In this document: piece after piece, positions 16,638-23,959 of the stretch
Layout of the letters: every line of letters starts with the position of its first letter
How positions within the stretch are numbered: the first letter of the stretch is position 1
Source: JAENVU01 sp963756815
GTDB taxonomy: Bacteria; Actinomycetota; Acidimicrobiia; IMCC26256; JAENVU01
DNA length: 64,000 bases
Direction: 5' to 3'
Assembly (NCBI GenBank): GCA_963756815.1
Contig: CAVWPR010000004.1
Coordinates: 276,921 to 340,920 of the forward strand
Made by a program: the position numbers and the translations under genes
The notes under the pieces: model-generated
The model's database searches: none
Told to the model about the DNA's origin: nothing
What the model saw: the letters and a program-made list of their open reading frames with translations, nothing else

Positions 16638-16655
16638 CCGCGGCTCAGGCCGCGG
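16638..16655. terminator. GC hairpin between acpP and rnc
   Basis: CCGCGGC-TCAG-GCCGCGG forms a perfect 7-bp stem with a four-base loop. It lies after the acpP stop and just before the rnc start. There is no uridine tract, so it may attenuate, stabilise mRNA ends or do nothing. Confidence 0.3.
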
Positions 16656-16730
16656 TCGCCCCCGGATGTCCGCTCGTGCTCGCTGCGCGCACGGGCCGCT
16701 CGGGCCACGGCCGCGCCACGGTGTCGGGCA

Positions 16731-17052
16731 TCACTGGGCCGACCCGGGAGCACCCGTCGCCGCCTCCAGGCGGGCCATGACGTAGTCGACCGCGTCGCGC
16801 ACCGATTTCAGGTCGCCGAGGTCGTCGTCGTCGACCGTGAACCCGACGGTGCGCTCGCCGAGGTCCTCCTCGAGGGCCTCGACGAGCTCGATGAGCGCGA
16901 GCGAGTCCGCGTTGAGGTCGTCGGCGAACGTCGAGTCGAGAGTGATCGTGTCGTCGTTCGATCTCGAGGATCTCCGCGAGATGACCACGCACCATCGCGA
17001 AGACCTCGTCCCGGGTCACGGGCTCGTGGGTGGAATGGGTCTCAGCGGGCAT
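16731..17052 (-). CDS. acpP: acyl carrier protein (one frameshift)
   Basis: Reading from ATG at 17052: MPAETHSTHEPVTRDEVFAMVRGHLAEILEIE. After one extra base near 16957 the frame continues DDTITLDSTFADDLNADSLALIELVEALEEDLG and on to a normal C-terminus. The phosphopantetheine serine is in NADSLALIELV. Together this is an ACP of about 107 residues with a short N-terminal extension. ACP is essential for fatty-acid synthesis, so the break is almost surely an error in the sequence. The start overlaps plsX by 11 bases; plsX-acpP-rnc is the usual order. Confidence 0.88.
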
Positions 17053-18112
17053 GGGCCTCCTGTCGATCCGGGCGGTTCCCGTCGGGTGGTCGGACGCCGC
17101 CGTCGTGGTCGACGAGGGCCGCCTGCATGCGGTCGACGAACCCGCCGGCCACACAGTCGACGGCGAGCCGGACCGCGTTGACGATCGCCCGCGCGCTCGA
17201 CGAGCCGTGGGAGATCACGCACACGCCGTCGACGCCGAGCAGCGCCGCACCCCCGATCGTGTCGGGGTCGAGGTAGTCGGTCACGCCCTGGAGCAACATC
17301 GGTGCGACGACGTCGGCCGCCGCCTTCGCCTCGGGCGTCGACGCGAGCGTCGTGAAGACGAGATCCGCCGCGGCCTTGAGCGCGCCCTCCACGGTCTTGA
17401 TCGCGACGTTGCCGGTGAAGCCGTCCGTGACGATGACGTGCGGGCGCCCCGACATCAGGTCACGGCCCTCGACGTTGCCGACGAACCACGGCTCGCCGTC
17501 GAGCCGTGCGAACGTCTGCTTGCGCAGGTCGTCGCCCTTGCCCGGCTCCTCGCCGTTCGAGAGCAGGCCGACGGTCGGCTCGTCCACGCCGAGGCGCAGG
17601 CGGGCGTAGGCCCGACCCATGTGGGCGAACTGCACGAGCCACTCGGGCGTGCAGTCGACCGTCGCACCACCGTCGACGAGCAGGTGGGGCGCCGCGAACG
17701 GCACCGGGATCGGCACCCCGATGGCGGGTCGCGCCGCGCCGCGGATCCGGCCGTAGCGGAGCAGTGCGGCCGCCATCGTCGCGCCCGTGTTCCCGGCGCC
17801 GACCATCGCGTCGGCGTCGCCGTCGCGCACCGCTTCGGCGGCGCGCACCACCGACGCGTCCTTCTTGCGGCGCACACCGACACCGGGCTCCTCGTCCATC
17901 GCGATGACCTCGGTCGTCGCGCGGATGTCGACGCCGTCGGGCACGCCGTCGGGCAGGCAGGCGCGGATCGCGGCCTCGTCGCCGACGAGCAGGACGCGAC
18001 ACCCGAGCTCGGACACCGCGAGGCACGCGCCCTCGACGATGGCGCCGGGCGCGTGGTCGCCACCCATGGCGTCGATCGCGACGGTGAGGCTCCCGCCGGC
18101 GGGCCCGGTCAT
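17042..18112 (-). CDS. plsX: phosphate acyltransferase PlsX
   Basis: 356 residues. ATG at 18112 was chosen because LTVAIDAMGGDHAPGAIVEG follows closely, as in homologues. Other conserved parts: MVGAGNTGATMAAALLR, RPAIGVPIPV, NGEEPGKG and HVIVTDGFTGNVAIKTVEGAL. PlsX converts acyl-ACP to acyl-phosphate for phosphatidic acid synthesis. It lies between rpmF and acpP, linking membrane lipid synthesis with ribosome supply. Confidence 0.97.
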   Translation of the reverse strand: MTGPAGGSLTVAIDAMGGDHAPGAIVEGACLAVSELGCRVLLVGDEAAIRACLPDGVPDGVDIRATTEVIAMDEEPGVGVRRKKDASVVRAAEAVRDGDADAMVGAGNTGATMAAALLRYGRIRGAARPAIGVPIPVPFAAPHLLVDGGATVDCTPEWLVQFAHMGRAYARLRLGVDEPTVGLLSNGEEPGKGDDLRKQTFARLDGEPWFVGNVEGRDLMSGRPHVIVTDGFTGNVAIKTVEGALKAAADLVFTTLASTPEAKAAADVVAPMLLQGVTDYLDPDTIGGAALLGVDGVCVISHGSSSARAIVNAVRLAVDCVAGGFVDRMQAALVDHDGGVRPPDGNRPDRQEAHAR

Positions 18113-18218
18113 GGCCGTCCCGCTCGTGCGCCGACGACGCGGGCCGACGGACATTCCGCCCGCGCACCGCTCGGCCCGGAGCGGGTCGGGTCGTACCGGG
18201 GTGGGCGTCGCTCACGTC

Positions 18219-18398
18219 CTATTCCGAGTCGAGGACCTGGCGCCCGCGGTACGTGCCGCAGTTCCCGCACACGGTGTGGGGCAGCTTCACCGCACCGCAC
18301 GTCGGGCAGAGCGAGCGCGCCGGCGCGTCCAGCGTCCAGTTCGACGCCCGGCGACTGCGGGTCTTCGCACGGGGGGTCTTGCGCTTCGGGACGGCCAT
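18219..18398 (-). CDS. rpmF: 50S ribosomal protein L32 (bL32)
   Basis: 59 residues, AVPKRKTPRAKTRSRRA at the N-terminus and a four-cysteine zinc site CPTC (31-34) and CGNC (44-47). The zinc-binding form is intact. It follows yceD by 28 bases, the universal yceD-rpmF pair. Confidence 0.98.
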   Translation of the reverse strand: MAVPKRKTPRAKTRSRRASNWTLDAPARSLCPTCGAVKLPHTVCGNCGTYRGRQVLDSE

Positions 18399-18426
18399 GG
18401 ATGGATGCTCCTCGGGATCTGTTGGT

Positions 18427-18930
18427 TCAGTGGTCCAGCGTGAGATCGCGCAGTGCGTCCCAACGTGGATCGGGCGGGTTCGGGTCGCAGTCGCAGTCGG
18501 CCTCGTTGCGGTCGACACCGCAGATCGGGCACAGCCCGGCGCATTCCTCGCGGCACAGCGGGGCGGTGGGGAGATCGAGCAGCACCGTGTCACGTACCGG
18601 CAGCTCGAGGTCGATCTCCTCGCCCTCGAGCGGGTAGGTCTCGCCCTCGACGACGTCACGTTCGAAGAGCTCCCGCACCGGCATCTCGAAGCGGGCCCGG
18701 ACCGGCGCCAGACACCGGCTGCACTCGCTCTCGTACTCGCCCGCCACCGTGCCGTGCACGACGATGCCGTCGCTGATGCGCTCGAGCCAGACCTCGACGA
18801 CGAGCGGCGCCGCCGACAGCCGCGACCCGGCGACACCGCCGAGCTCGCGGCCGGGGATCTCGACCCGAACCGCCCGCCGCGCGGACGGGTGGTGGAGCAG
18901 ATCGGAGACGTTGCAGCGGAGCGCGGTCAT
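18427..18930 (-). CDS. DUF177/YceD family protein, likely 23S rRNA accumulation factor
   Basis: 167 residues. It contains ECSRCLAPVRARFEMPVRELF and EEIDLELPVRDTVLLDLP, the DUF177 signature. The Cys-rich C-terminus LCREECAGLCPICG...CDCD may bind zinc. YceD is needed for normal 23S rRNA levels in E. coli and plants, and always precedes rpmF, as here. Confidence 0.92.
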   Translation of the reverse strand: MTALRCNVSDLLHHPSARRAVRVEIPGRELGGVAGSRLSAAPLVVEVWLERISDGIVVHGTVAGEYESECSRCLAPVRARFEMPVRELFERDVVEGETYPLEGEEIDLELPVRDTVLLDLPTAPLCREECAGLCPICGVDRNEADCDCDPNPPDPRWDALRDLTLDH

Positions 18931-19034
18931 GTTCGTGGGAGAAATTCGCCTCGGTGGCCCCGGACACGCACTGGAGAGCGCGTGTCGAACGGACGCCGGA
19001 TAGTGGGTCGGCGACCTGCCGACGGGCCCGATCG

Positions 19035-19051
19035 TAGCAGGTCAGCTGCTA
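19035..19051. repeat. 6-bp inverted repeat TAGCAG-N5-CTGCTA
   Basis: It lies in the 168-base gap between the DivIVA-like gene and yceD. It could be part of the yceD-rpmF-plsX promoter region, an operator, or a short terminator for the upstream gene; no uridine run follows. The surrounding DNA shows no ORF. Confidence 0.3.
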
Positions 19052-19098
19052 TTTCCAGCTTCTGCCAGCCGCCCCTCGCATCGGGCGCCGGGGGACGG

Positions 19099-19647
19099 CT
19101 ACGCCAGGTCCTGGTCGAAGAACGCGCCCTCGTCGGTGTCCTCGGCGAGGTCCGCCTCCTCGGTCGGGATGACCACCTGGAGCCGCTCGCGACCCTTGGC
19201 CACCGCCGTCATCGTCCGCTCGAGCACCACCTCGAAGCTCGCGAGCTTCCGGTCGATGTAGTCCTCGGCCTCGTGCTTGAGGTCGCGGGAGGTCTTCTCC
19301 GCGTCGTCGACGATCCGCCGGGCGTGCAGCGTGGCCTCCCGGACGACCTCGGTCTTCTCGACCATCCGCTGGGCCTGCTGGCGCCCGGCATCGATGATGT
19401 CCTCGGCCTCGCGCCGCGCCTTGGCCAGGAACTCCTCGCGCTCCTTCAACAGCCAGCGCGCCTGGCGGATCTCCTCGGGGAGTGCGGCGACGGCGTCCTC
19501 CAGGAGCACGACGAGCTCGTCGCGGTTGACCATGACGCTCGCCGACATCGGCACCGAACGCGCGGTCTCGATGTGGTCACGGACCTGGAGGATGAGCTCC
19601 TCGGTGTCCAGGGTCTCACGCGGGAATTGGTCGACGGTGTCACTCAC
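19099..19647 (-). CDS. DivIVA/Wag31-like coiled-coil protein
   Basis: 182 residues, almost entirely helical and charged. The core EEFLAKARREAEDIIDAGRQQAQRMVEKTEVVREA resembles the coiled-coil repeats of DivIVA-family proteins and of the ATP-synthase-b-like proteins next to coaD in actinobacteria. The C-terminus is acidic. The stop of coaD's reading frame and the start of this gene are three bases apart, so they are one transcription unit. A role in polar growth or membrane scaffolding is inferred only. Confidence 0.75.
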   Translation of the reverse strand: MSDTVDQFPRETLDTEELILQVRDHIETARSVPMSASVMVNRDELVVLLEDAVAALPEEIRQARWLLKEREEFLAKARREAEDIIDAGRQQAQRMVEKTEVVREATLHARRIVDDAEKTSRDLKHEAEDYIDRKLASFEVVLERTMTAVAKGRERLQVVIPTEEADLAEDTDEGAFFDQDLA

Positions 19648-19649
19648 GG

Positions 19650-20135
19650 CTACCGGGACTCCTCGAATCGATGGGCGAGCCGGCGCATGACCGAGGGCGG
19701 GACCATGCTCGAGACGTCACCGCCGTACTTGGCCACTTCCTTCACCAGGCTCGACGACAGGAACGAGTGCTGCGGACTCGTCGAGATGAAGAACGTGTCG
19801 ATGCTCGAGAGACGCTGGTTCATCTGTGCCATCTGGAGCTCGTAGTCGAAGTCGGAGACGGCCCGCAGGCCCTTCACGATCGCGGTCGCGTCGTGGTCCC
19901 TCGCGAAGTCCACGAGCAGTCCCTTGAAGAACTCGATGGAGACGTTCGGCAGGTGGGCGGTCTCCTCGTGGAGCATGTCCTGGCGCTCCTCGAGCGTGAA
20001 GAGCGACTGCGCCTTCTGCGGGTTCCGGATGACGGCCACGATCACGTGGTCGAAGTGCCGCGCGGTCCGCTCGATGATGTCGAGATGACCCAGGGTGACC
20101 GGGTCGAACGAACCCGGGCAGAGTGCGGTGGCCAC
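19650..20135 (-). CDS. coaD: phosphopantetheine adenylyltransferase
   Basis: 161 residues from GTG. It has ALCPGSFDPVTLGHLDIIERTA with the nucleotidyltransferase T/HxGH-like motif, the RNPQKAQSLFTLEERQDML segment, KGLRAVSDFDYELQMAQMN, and FLSSSLVKEVAKYGGDVS near the end. It catalyses the penultimate step of CoA synthesis. rsmD upstream and coaD form the standard pair; the start is 38 bases beyond the rsmD stop. Confidence 0.97.
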   Translation of the reverse strand: MATALCPGSFDPVTLGHLDIIERTARHFDHVIVAVIRNPQKAQSLFTLEERQDMLHEETAHLPNVSIEFFKGLLVDFARDHDATAIVKGLRAVSDFDYELQMAQMNQRLSSIDTFFISTSPQHSFLSSSLVKEVAKYGGDVSSMVPPSVMRRLAHRFEESR

Positions 20136-20173
20136 GGTGCGGCAGGCTCCTCGTTGTGCAGGGCGGCGGTCCG

Positions 20174-20782
20174 TCAGGCCGTCCGGTCGCCGGCATCCGG
20201 GCCGGTGAGCACGACGAGCGTATCCCCGTAGACCCGTTCCCACGCGACTCGCCATCCCTCGGGCAGCGTCGGCGGACCCACCGCGGCCGAGCGCTCGATC
20301 ACCACGCCGGCGCCGGGCGCCAGCCAGCCGGGGGCCGCGAGCGCGAGCAGGATGCGGGCCAGCTCGGGCCCGGCGACGTCGTACGGCGGGTCGAGGAAGA
20401 CCAGGTCGAACGGCGACTCGGGCGGGTGACCGGCGAGGAACCCACCGAAGCCGCGTCGGTGCACGGTCCCCCGGTCGGCGAGCCGGGTGGAGGCGAGATT
20501 GCGCCGGATCGCGTCGACCGCACGCGGATCGCGATCCACCAGGGTCGCGCGCGCCGCGCCGCGCGAGAGCGCCTCGATCCCGAGCGCCCCGCTGCCCGCG
20601 TAGCCGTCGAGCACGCGCGCCCCGGCGAGCCGGGCGGTACCGAGCGCGCCGAACACCGACTCCTTGACCCGGTCGCTCGTCGGCCGGGTGCGTGCGCCCT
20701 TGGGCACCACCAACCGCAGGCCACCCTGCTCACCGGCGATCACCCGCGGTCCCCGTGCGCCCCCGGGGCGTCCGCGCTGCAT
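20174..20782 (-). CDS. rsmD: 16S rRNA (guanine966-N2)-methyltransferase RsmD
   Basis: 202 residues. It contains RVIAGEQGGLRL, RPTSDRVKESVFGAL, the SAM motif LDGYAGSGALGIEALSRGA and the catalytic DLVFLDPPYDV. ATG at 20782 gives the family N-terminus. The conserved rsmD-coaD order supports it. It diverges from the frameshifted gene at 20911. Confidence 0.95.
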   Translation of the reverse strand: MQRGRPGGARGPRVIAGEQGGLRLVVPKGARTRPTSDRVKESVFGALGTARLAGARVLDGYAGSGALGIEALSRGAARATLVDRDPRAVDAIRRNLASTRLADRGTVHRRGFGGFLAGHPPESPFDLVFLDPPYDVAGPELARILLALAAPGWLAPGAGVVIERSAAVGPPTLPEGWRVAWERVYGDTLVVLTGPDAGDRTA

Positions 20783-20897
20783 CGGGGGATCGTACGGGGA
20801 GGCTCGCCGCTGCCCGGTCGCATTGCGGTGCTCGAGCCGCCCCGGCGAACCTCGACCGCGACGAAAATGGACGAACGGGCGCCGGAGGGCGCGCTCG

Positions 20898-20903
20898 TAG
20901 CCT
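20898..20903 (+). promoter_or_regulatory. putative -10 (TAGCCT), leaderless start
   Basis: TAGCCT ends seven bases before ATG at 20911. This fixes the probable 5' end of the frameshifted conserved gene that follows. Confidence 0.5.
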
Positions 20904-20910
20904 CCGGCCG

Positions 20911-21825
20911 ATGGTCGAGCGTCCGCCATCCCGCCGCGGCAGCGGGTGGTCGACGCGCTCGGCGCCGACGCCGATCCGCTCGAGACCCTCGCTACCGGGT
21001 GAGCGGCGCCGACCTCACGTCGTTCCTGCTCGAGGTCGCGCAACGGCGCGCCGCCTCGGTCACGCCGGCCGAGCTCGTGCGCCGCATCCGCACCGACCGC
21101 CTCGTCGAGCCGGGCACCGTCGATGCCCGGTCGCTGCACCGCACGGTCGCCCGGCTGCTGGACGCGCTCCCCGAGGCGTTCGAGGTCCTCGAGCTCTCCC
21201 CCGTCGCGCCGCTCGGCACGTGCTCGGCGGTGGCGACCGTCGACCAGAAGAAGCTCGTGAGCACGCTGCGGGCCGCCGAGGTCGCGGGCGACCCGACCAA
21301 CACGCTGGCCGCCATCGCCGCGACGCCGCGCCGGATCCCGACGTACGCCTCGGCGCGGTGCAGCGGGTCCTCCGCACCCAACCGATGGGCGCCCTGGGCC
21401 AGCAGCACTTCACCGTGCTCGGGCTCGTCACCACCGGGCGGGACCGCGGCAACCTGGACGTTCGAGCGCACGACCCTCGTCGAGACGCTCCCGGTGCTCG
21501 ATCGCCGCGCTCGGCGCGTGCGAGCGTCGGACCGATCGAGCTGCGGCTCACCTCGCTCCGCGACACCTTCACCGCCGCGTCTGGTCGACGACGTTCGGGC
21601 CGCGCTCCCTGCGCCGACCTCGGTCGTGGCCGATCCCGACCGCGCCGTCCGGGCGGGGCTACTACCGCGACCTCTGCTTCAAGGTGATCGTGCGCCCGGG
21701 GACCGACGAGGTCGAGGTCGGCGACGGCGGCTTCACCGACTGGAGCGCACGGCTCACCGGCGACCGCAAGCGCCGCACGCTCGTCGCCGGGCTCGGCGTC
21801 GACCGCATCGCCACGCCTCGCCTGA
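20911..21825 (+). CDS. conserved protein of unknown function with a class II synthetase-like GxGxDR motif (several frameshifts)
   Basis: No single frame covers it. Reading across breaks near 20930, 21000, 21360, 21480-21650 and 21815 gives one protein of about 305 residues: VVDALGADADPLETLA, SGADLTSFLLEVAQRRAASV, LAPVAPLGT-like text (ELSPVAPLGTCSAVATVDQKK), STLRAAEVAGDPTNTLA, FTVLGLVTTGRD, GYYRDLCFKVIV, VGDGGFTDWSARLTGDRK and GLGVDRI. The last segments recall motif 3 of class II aminoacyl-tRNA synthetases (GxGxDR), but I recognise no named family. Start and stop are inferred from the TAGCCT hexamer and from a TGA just after the GLGVDRI-LA end. It faces the panE-like gene. Confidence 0.6.
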
Positions 21826-22824
21826 CGGACTCCGCGGCGGCGAGCGGAGCGGCGCCGCTCCGGGCAGCTCGGCGAGCCACTCCGATGCCGGCACGGAGCT
21901 CGGAGCACTCGGCCGCCGCGGCCGCGACCGCGCGGTCGCGGATGACGGCGTTCACCGGCGTCGGGACGCCCGCGGCCGCGCCGATCCGCACGATCTCGCC
22001 GTTGAGGGCATCGGCCTCGATCGAGCCCAGGCCCGCGCGCGACCGACTGCCACGACGACCCGCCGCCGCGGTGCGCGCCGTCGATCTCCCGCACCTGGAG
22101 CAGGTCACCGCGGCGCGCCGCCTCCTCCTCCTTCGAGGCGTAGGCGATCCCGGCGGCGTGCGAACGCGTCGCGCGCCTCGGCCCGCGCCCGGCGGACGAG
22201 CTCGGCCGCGTCGGCGTCGCGCGACGCAGATCGCCTCGACCGCGTTCCCGAGGTTCATGAGCAGCTTCGTGTACTTCCATCGCATCACGTCGGGCACCAC
22301 GCGGGTGTCGAACCCCGCGGCACGCAGGTCGGCGGCGAGCGCGTCGGCCACGCGTCGGTGCCGCCCGTGGCCATGCCGATGTCGAACAGTCCCGGGATCG
22401 GCGACGCGTAGGCCTCCACCCGTCCGGGCTCGAGGTGCGCGGCCGGCATCATCACGACGACGCCGTAGGTGTTCGGGAACTTCGCGCCCACGAGCCGCTC
22501 GTTGGCGACGCCGTTCTGGAAGCAGGCCACCGGCGTGCCCGCCGGCGCGGCCGCGACGAGGTCGGCGAGCACGGGCGGGGTGTCCTGCGTCTTCACCGCG
22601 AGGGCGACCAGGGTCGACCCGTCGACATCGGCGTCCGCGACGGCCGTGACCACCGGCACCGGGAGCGTGACCACGCGGTCCGGCTCGACGAGCGTGAGCC
22701 CGTCGCCCGCGATCGCCTCGGCGTGCGCGCCGCGCGCGACGAGCGTCACGTCCGTTCCGGCCTCGAAGAGCCGAGCGCCGACCGCGCCGCCGATCGCGCC
22801 GGCGCCGACGATCACGATGCGCAT
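21826..22824 (-). CDS. 2-dehydropantoate 2-reductase-like (PanE/ApbA family), frameshifted
   Basis: The N-terminus MRIVIVGAGAIGGAVGARL is a clear NADP-binding Rossmann motif. VALAVKTQDTPPVLADL and the PVACFQNGVANE segment follow, as in PanE. Near 22350 the frame shifts to ADALAADLRAAGFDTRVVPDVMRWKYTKLLMNLGNAVEA. Near 22200 it shifts again to IEADALNGEIVRIGAAAGVPTPVNAVIRD, the PanE C-terminal domain. The true stop cannot be placed precisely, so the left edge is approximate. Ketopantoate reductase serves pantothenate and CoA synthesis, fitting the nearby coaD, though relatives act on other 2-oxo acids. Confidence 0.75.
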
Positions 22825-22866
22825 CGTCGGGTCCCGTCGGTCACGCGATCGAGCGGAGGTGCGCCG

Positions 22867-22872
22867 TAACCT
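22867..22872 (+). promoter_or_regulatory. putative -10 (TAACCT) for the NUDIX gene
   Basis: TAACCT ends seven bases before codon ATC at 22880, the position where homologues start. The divergent panE-like start is 42 bases away. Confidence 0.4.
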
Positions 22873-22879
22873 CCGCGCC

Positions 22880-23467
22880 ATCGACTGGCTCACGGTGCTC
22901 GACGAGGTGCGCGCGATCGCGCAGACCGGTCTCCACTACTCGACGGATCCGTACGACCGTGAGCGCTGCACCCGCCTGCTCGAGCTCGCGACGCGGGGGT
23001 ACGCGGCGGCCCTCGACCTCCCCGAGCCGGAGGTGCGGGCGCGGCTCGCCCGCGACCTGGGGTACCAGAGCGCGAAGGTCGGCGCCGATGCCGCGATCTT
23101 CGACGACGACGGTCGGGTCCTGCTGGTGCACCGCGCCGACGACCTGCGGTGGGGTCTCGTCGCGGGTTGGGTCGACCCGGGCGAGACGCCGCCCGACACC
23201 GTGGTGCGCGAGGTGCACGAGGAGGTCGGTCTCGAGGTCACGGCGTTCGAGCTCGTCGACGTCGTGGGACGACCGGCCGGCACCGAGTTCGGCCCGCACG
23301 CGGTCGTGTCGGTGTTGTACGTCTGCACCGTGGCGCCCGGGCCGGTGACGATCTCGCACGAAGCGGTGGCCGCGGCGTACCGGCATCCCGAGGACGTCGA
23401 CGCGTGGCACGCCAACCACGAGCGGCTCGCGCTCCTCGCCCGCGACCACTGGCGACGGAACGCCTGA
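22880..23467 (+). CDS. NUDIX hydrolase with N-terminal NUDIX_N_2 domain
   Basis: About 195 residues. The N-terminal part IDWLTVLDEVRAIAQTGLHYSTDPYDRER matches the helical domain found before ADP-sugar/X-linked nucleoside diphosphate NUDIX enzymes. The NUDIX box reads GWVDPGETPPDTVVREVHEEVGLE, with the REVHEEVG core intact. It should hydrolyse a nucleoside-diphosphate-linked substrate with Mg2+. The expected first residue is codon ATC, seven bases after a TAACCT hexamer; canonical alternatives are GTG at 22859 and GTG at 22895. ATC may be a base error for ATG or a rare start. Confidence 0.85.
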   Translation: MDWLTVLDEVRAIAQTGLHYSTDPYDRERCTRLLELATRGYAAALDLPEPEVRARLARDLGYQSAKVGADAAIFDDDGRVLLVHRADDLRWGLVAGWVDPGETPPDTVVREVHEEVGLEVTAFELVDVVGRPAGTEFGPHAVVSVLYVCTVAPGPVTISHEAVAAAYRHPEDVDAWHANHERLALLARDHWRRNA

Positions 23468-23471
23468 GCGG

Positions 23472-23950
23472 TCACGCGCACTGCGTCGGGTCCGCCTCGT
23501 CGACCGCGACGACGCAGGCGTCACGGACGCGGGCGGACGCGACGCCCCATCCGGCGTCGCCGCCCTCGAGCGTGATCTCGATGTCACGACCGGCGACGGC
23601 GTCGGAGACACCGGTCTCGCGCAGGACGACGACGAGCGGCTCGCCCGAGCCGACCTCGGCGACGGCGACCGCTCCCACCTCCGAGGTGTCGCCGCCGCGG
23701 TAGCGGGCCGCCAGCTCGTCGGCGACGGCCGCGCGCCCAGCGCGAAGGCGCCCGGCGCGAGCTGCCGCCAGTGCGCGGTGTCGTCGCGCCACTGGGTGGC
23801 GGTGGCACCGGTCGTCGTGGTGGTCGTGCGGCTCGCGACGCTCGTGGGCGACGAGCCGCCGGAGTGCGAGCCGCCGCTGCTCCCGCACCCGGTCGCGCCG
23901 ACGGCTGCCGCCGCGGCCACCGCGAGCACCAGGAATCGTCGTGTGCGCAT
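23472..23950 (-). CDS. small secreted lipoprotein, unknown function (frameshifted)
   Basis: A signal peptide with lipobox GATG-C (VLAVAAAAAVGATGCGSS) is followed by a Ser/Gly/Thr-rich linker including a run of six threonines. After a frame change near 23735 the C-terminal domain continues VADELAARYRGGDTSEVGAVAVAEVGSGEPLVVVLRETG and ends DACVVAVDEADPTQCA. Two cysteines in the tail could pair. About 159 residues. Its start lies just before the recG stop and it ends five bases from the convergent NUDIX gene. Confidence 0.65.
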
Positions 23951-23959
23951 GATCCTCCG

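Noticed and set aside
16629..16730. tRNA or other small RNA between acpP and rnc
   Set aside because: Only one strong hairpin; no cloverleaf or TTC-loop consensus.
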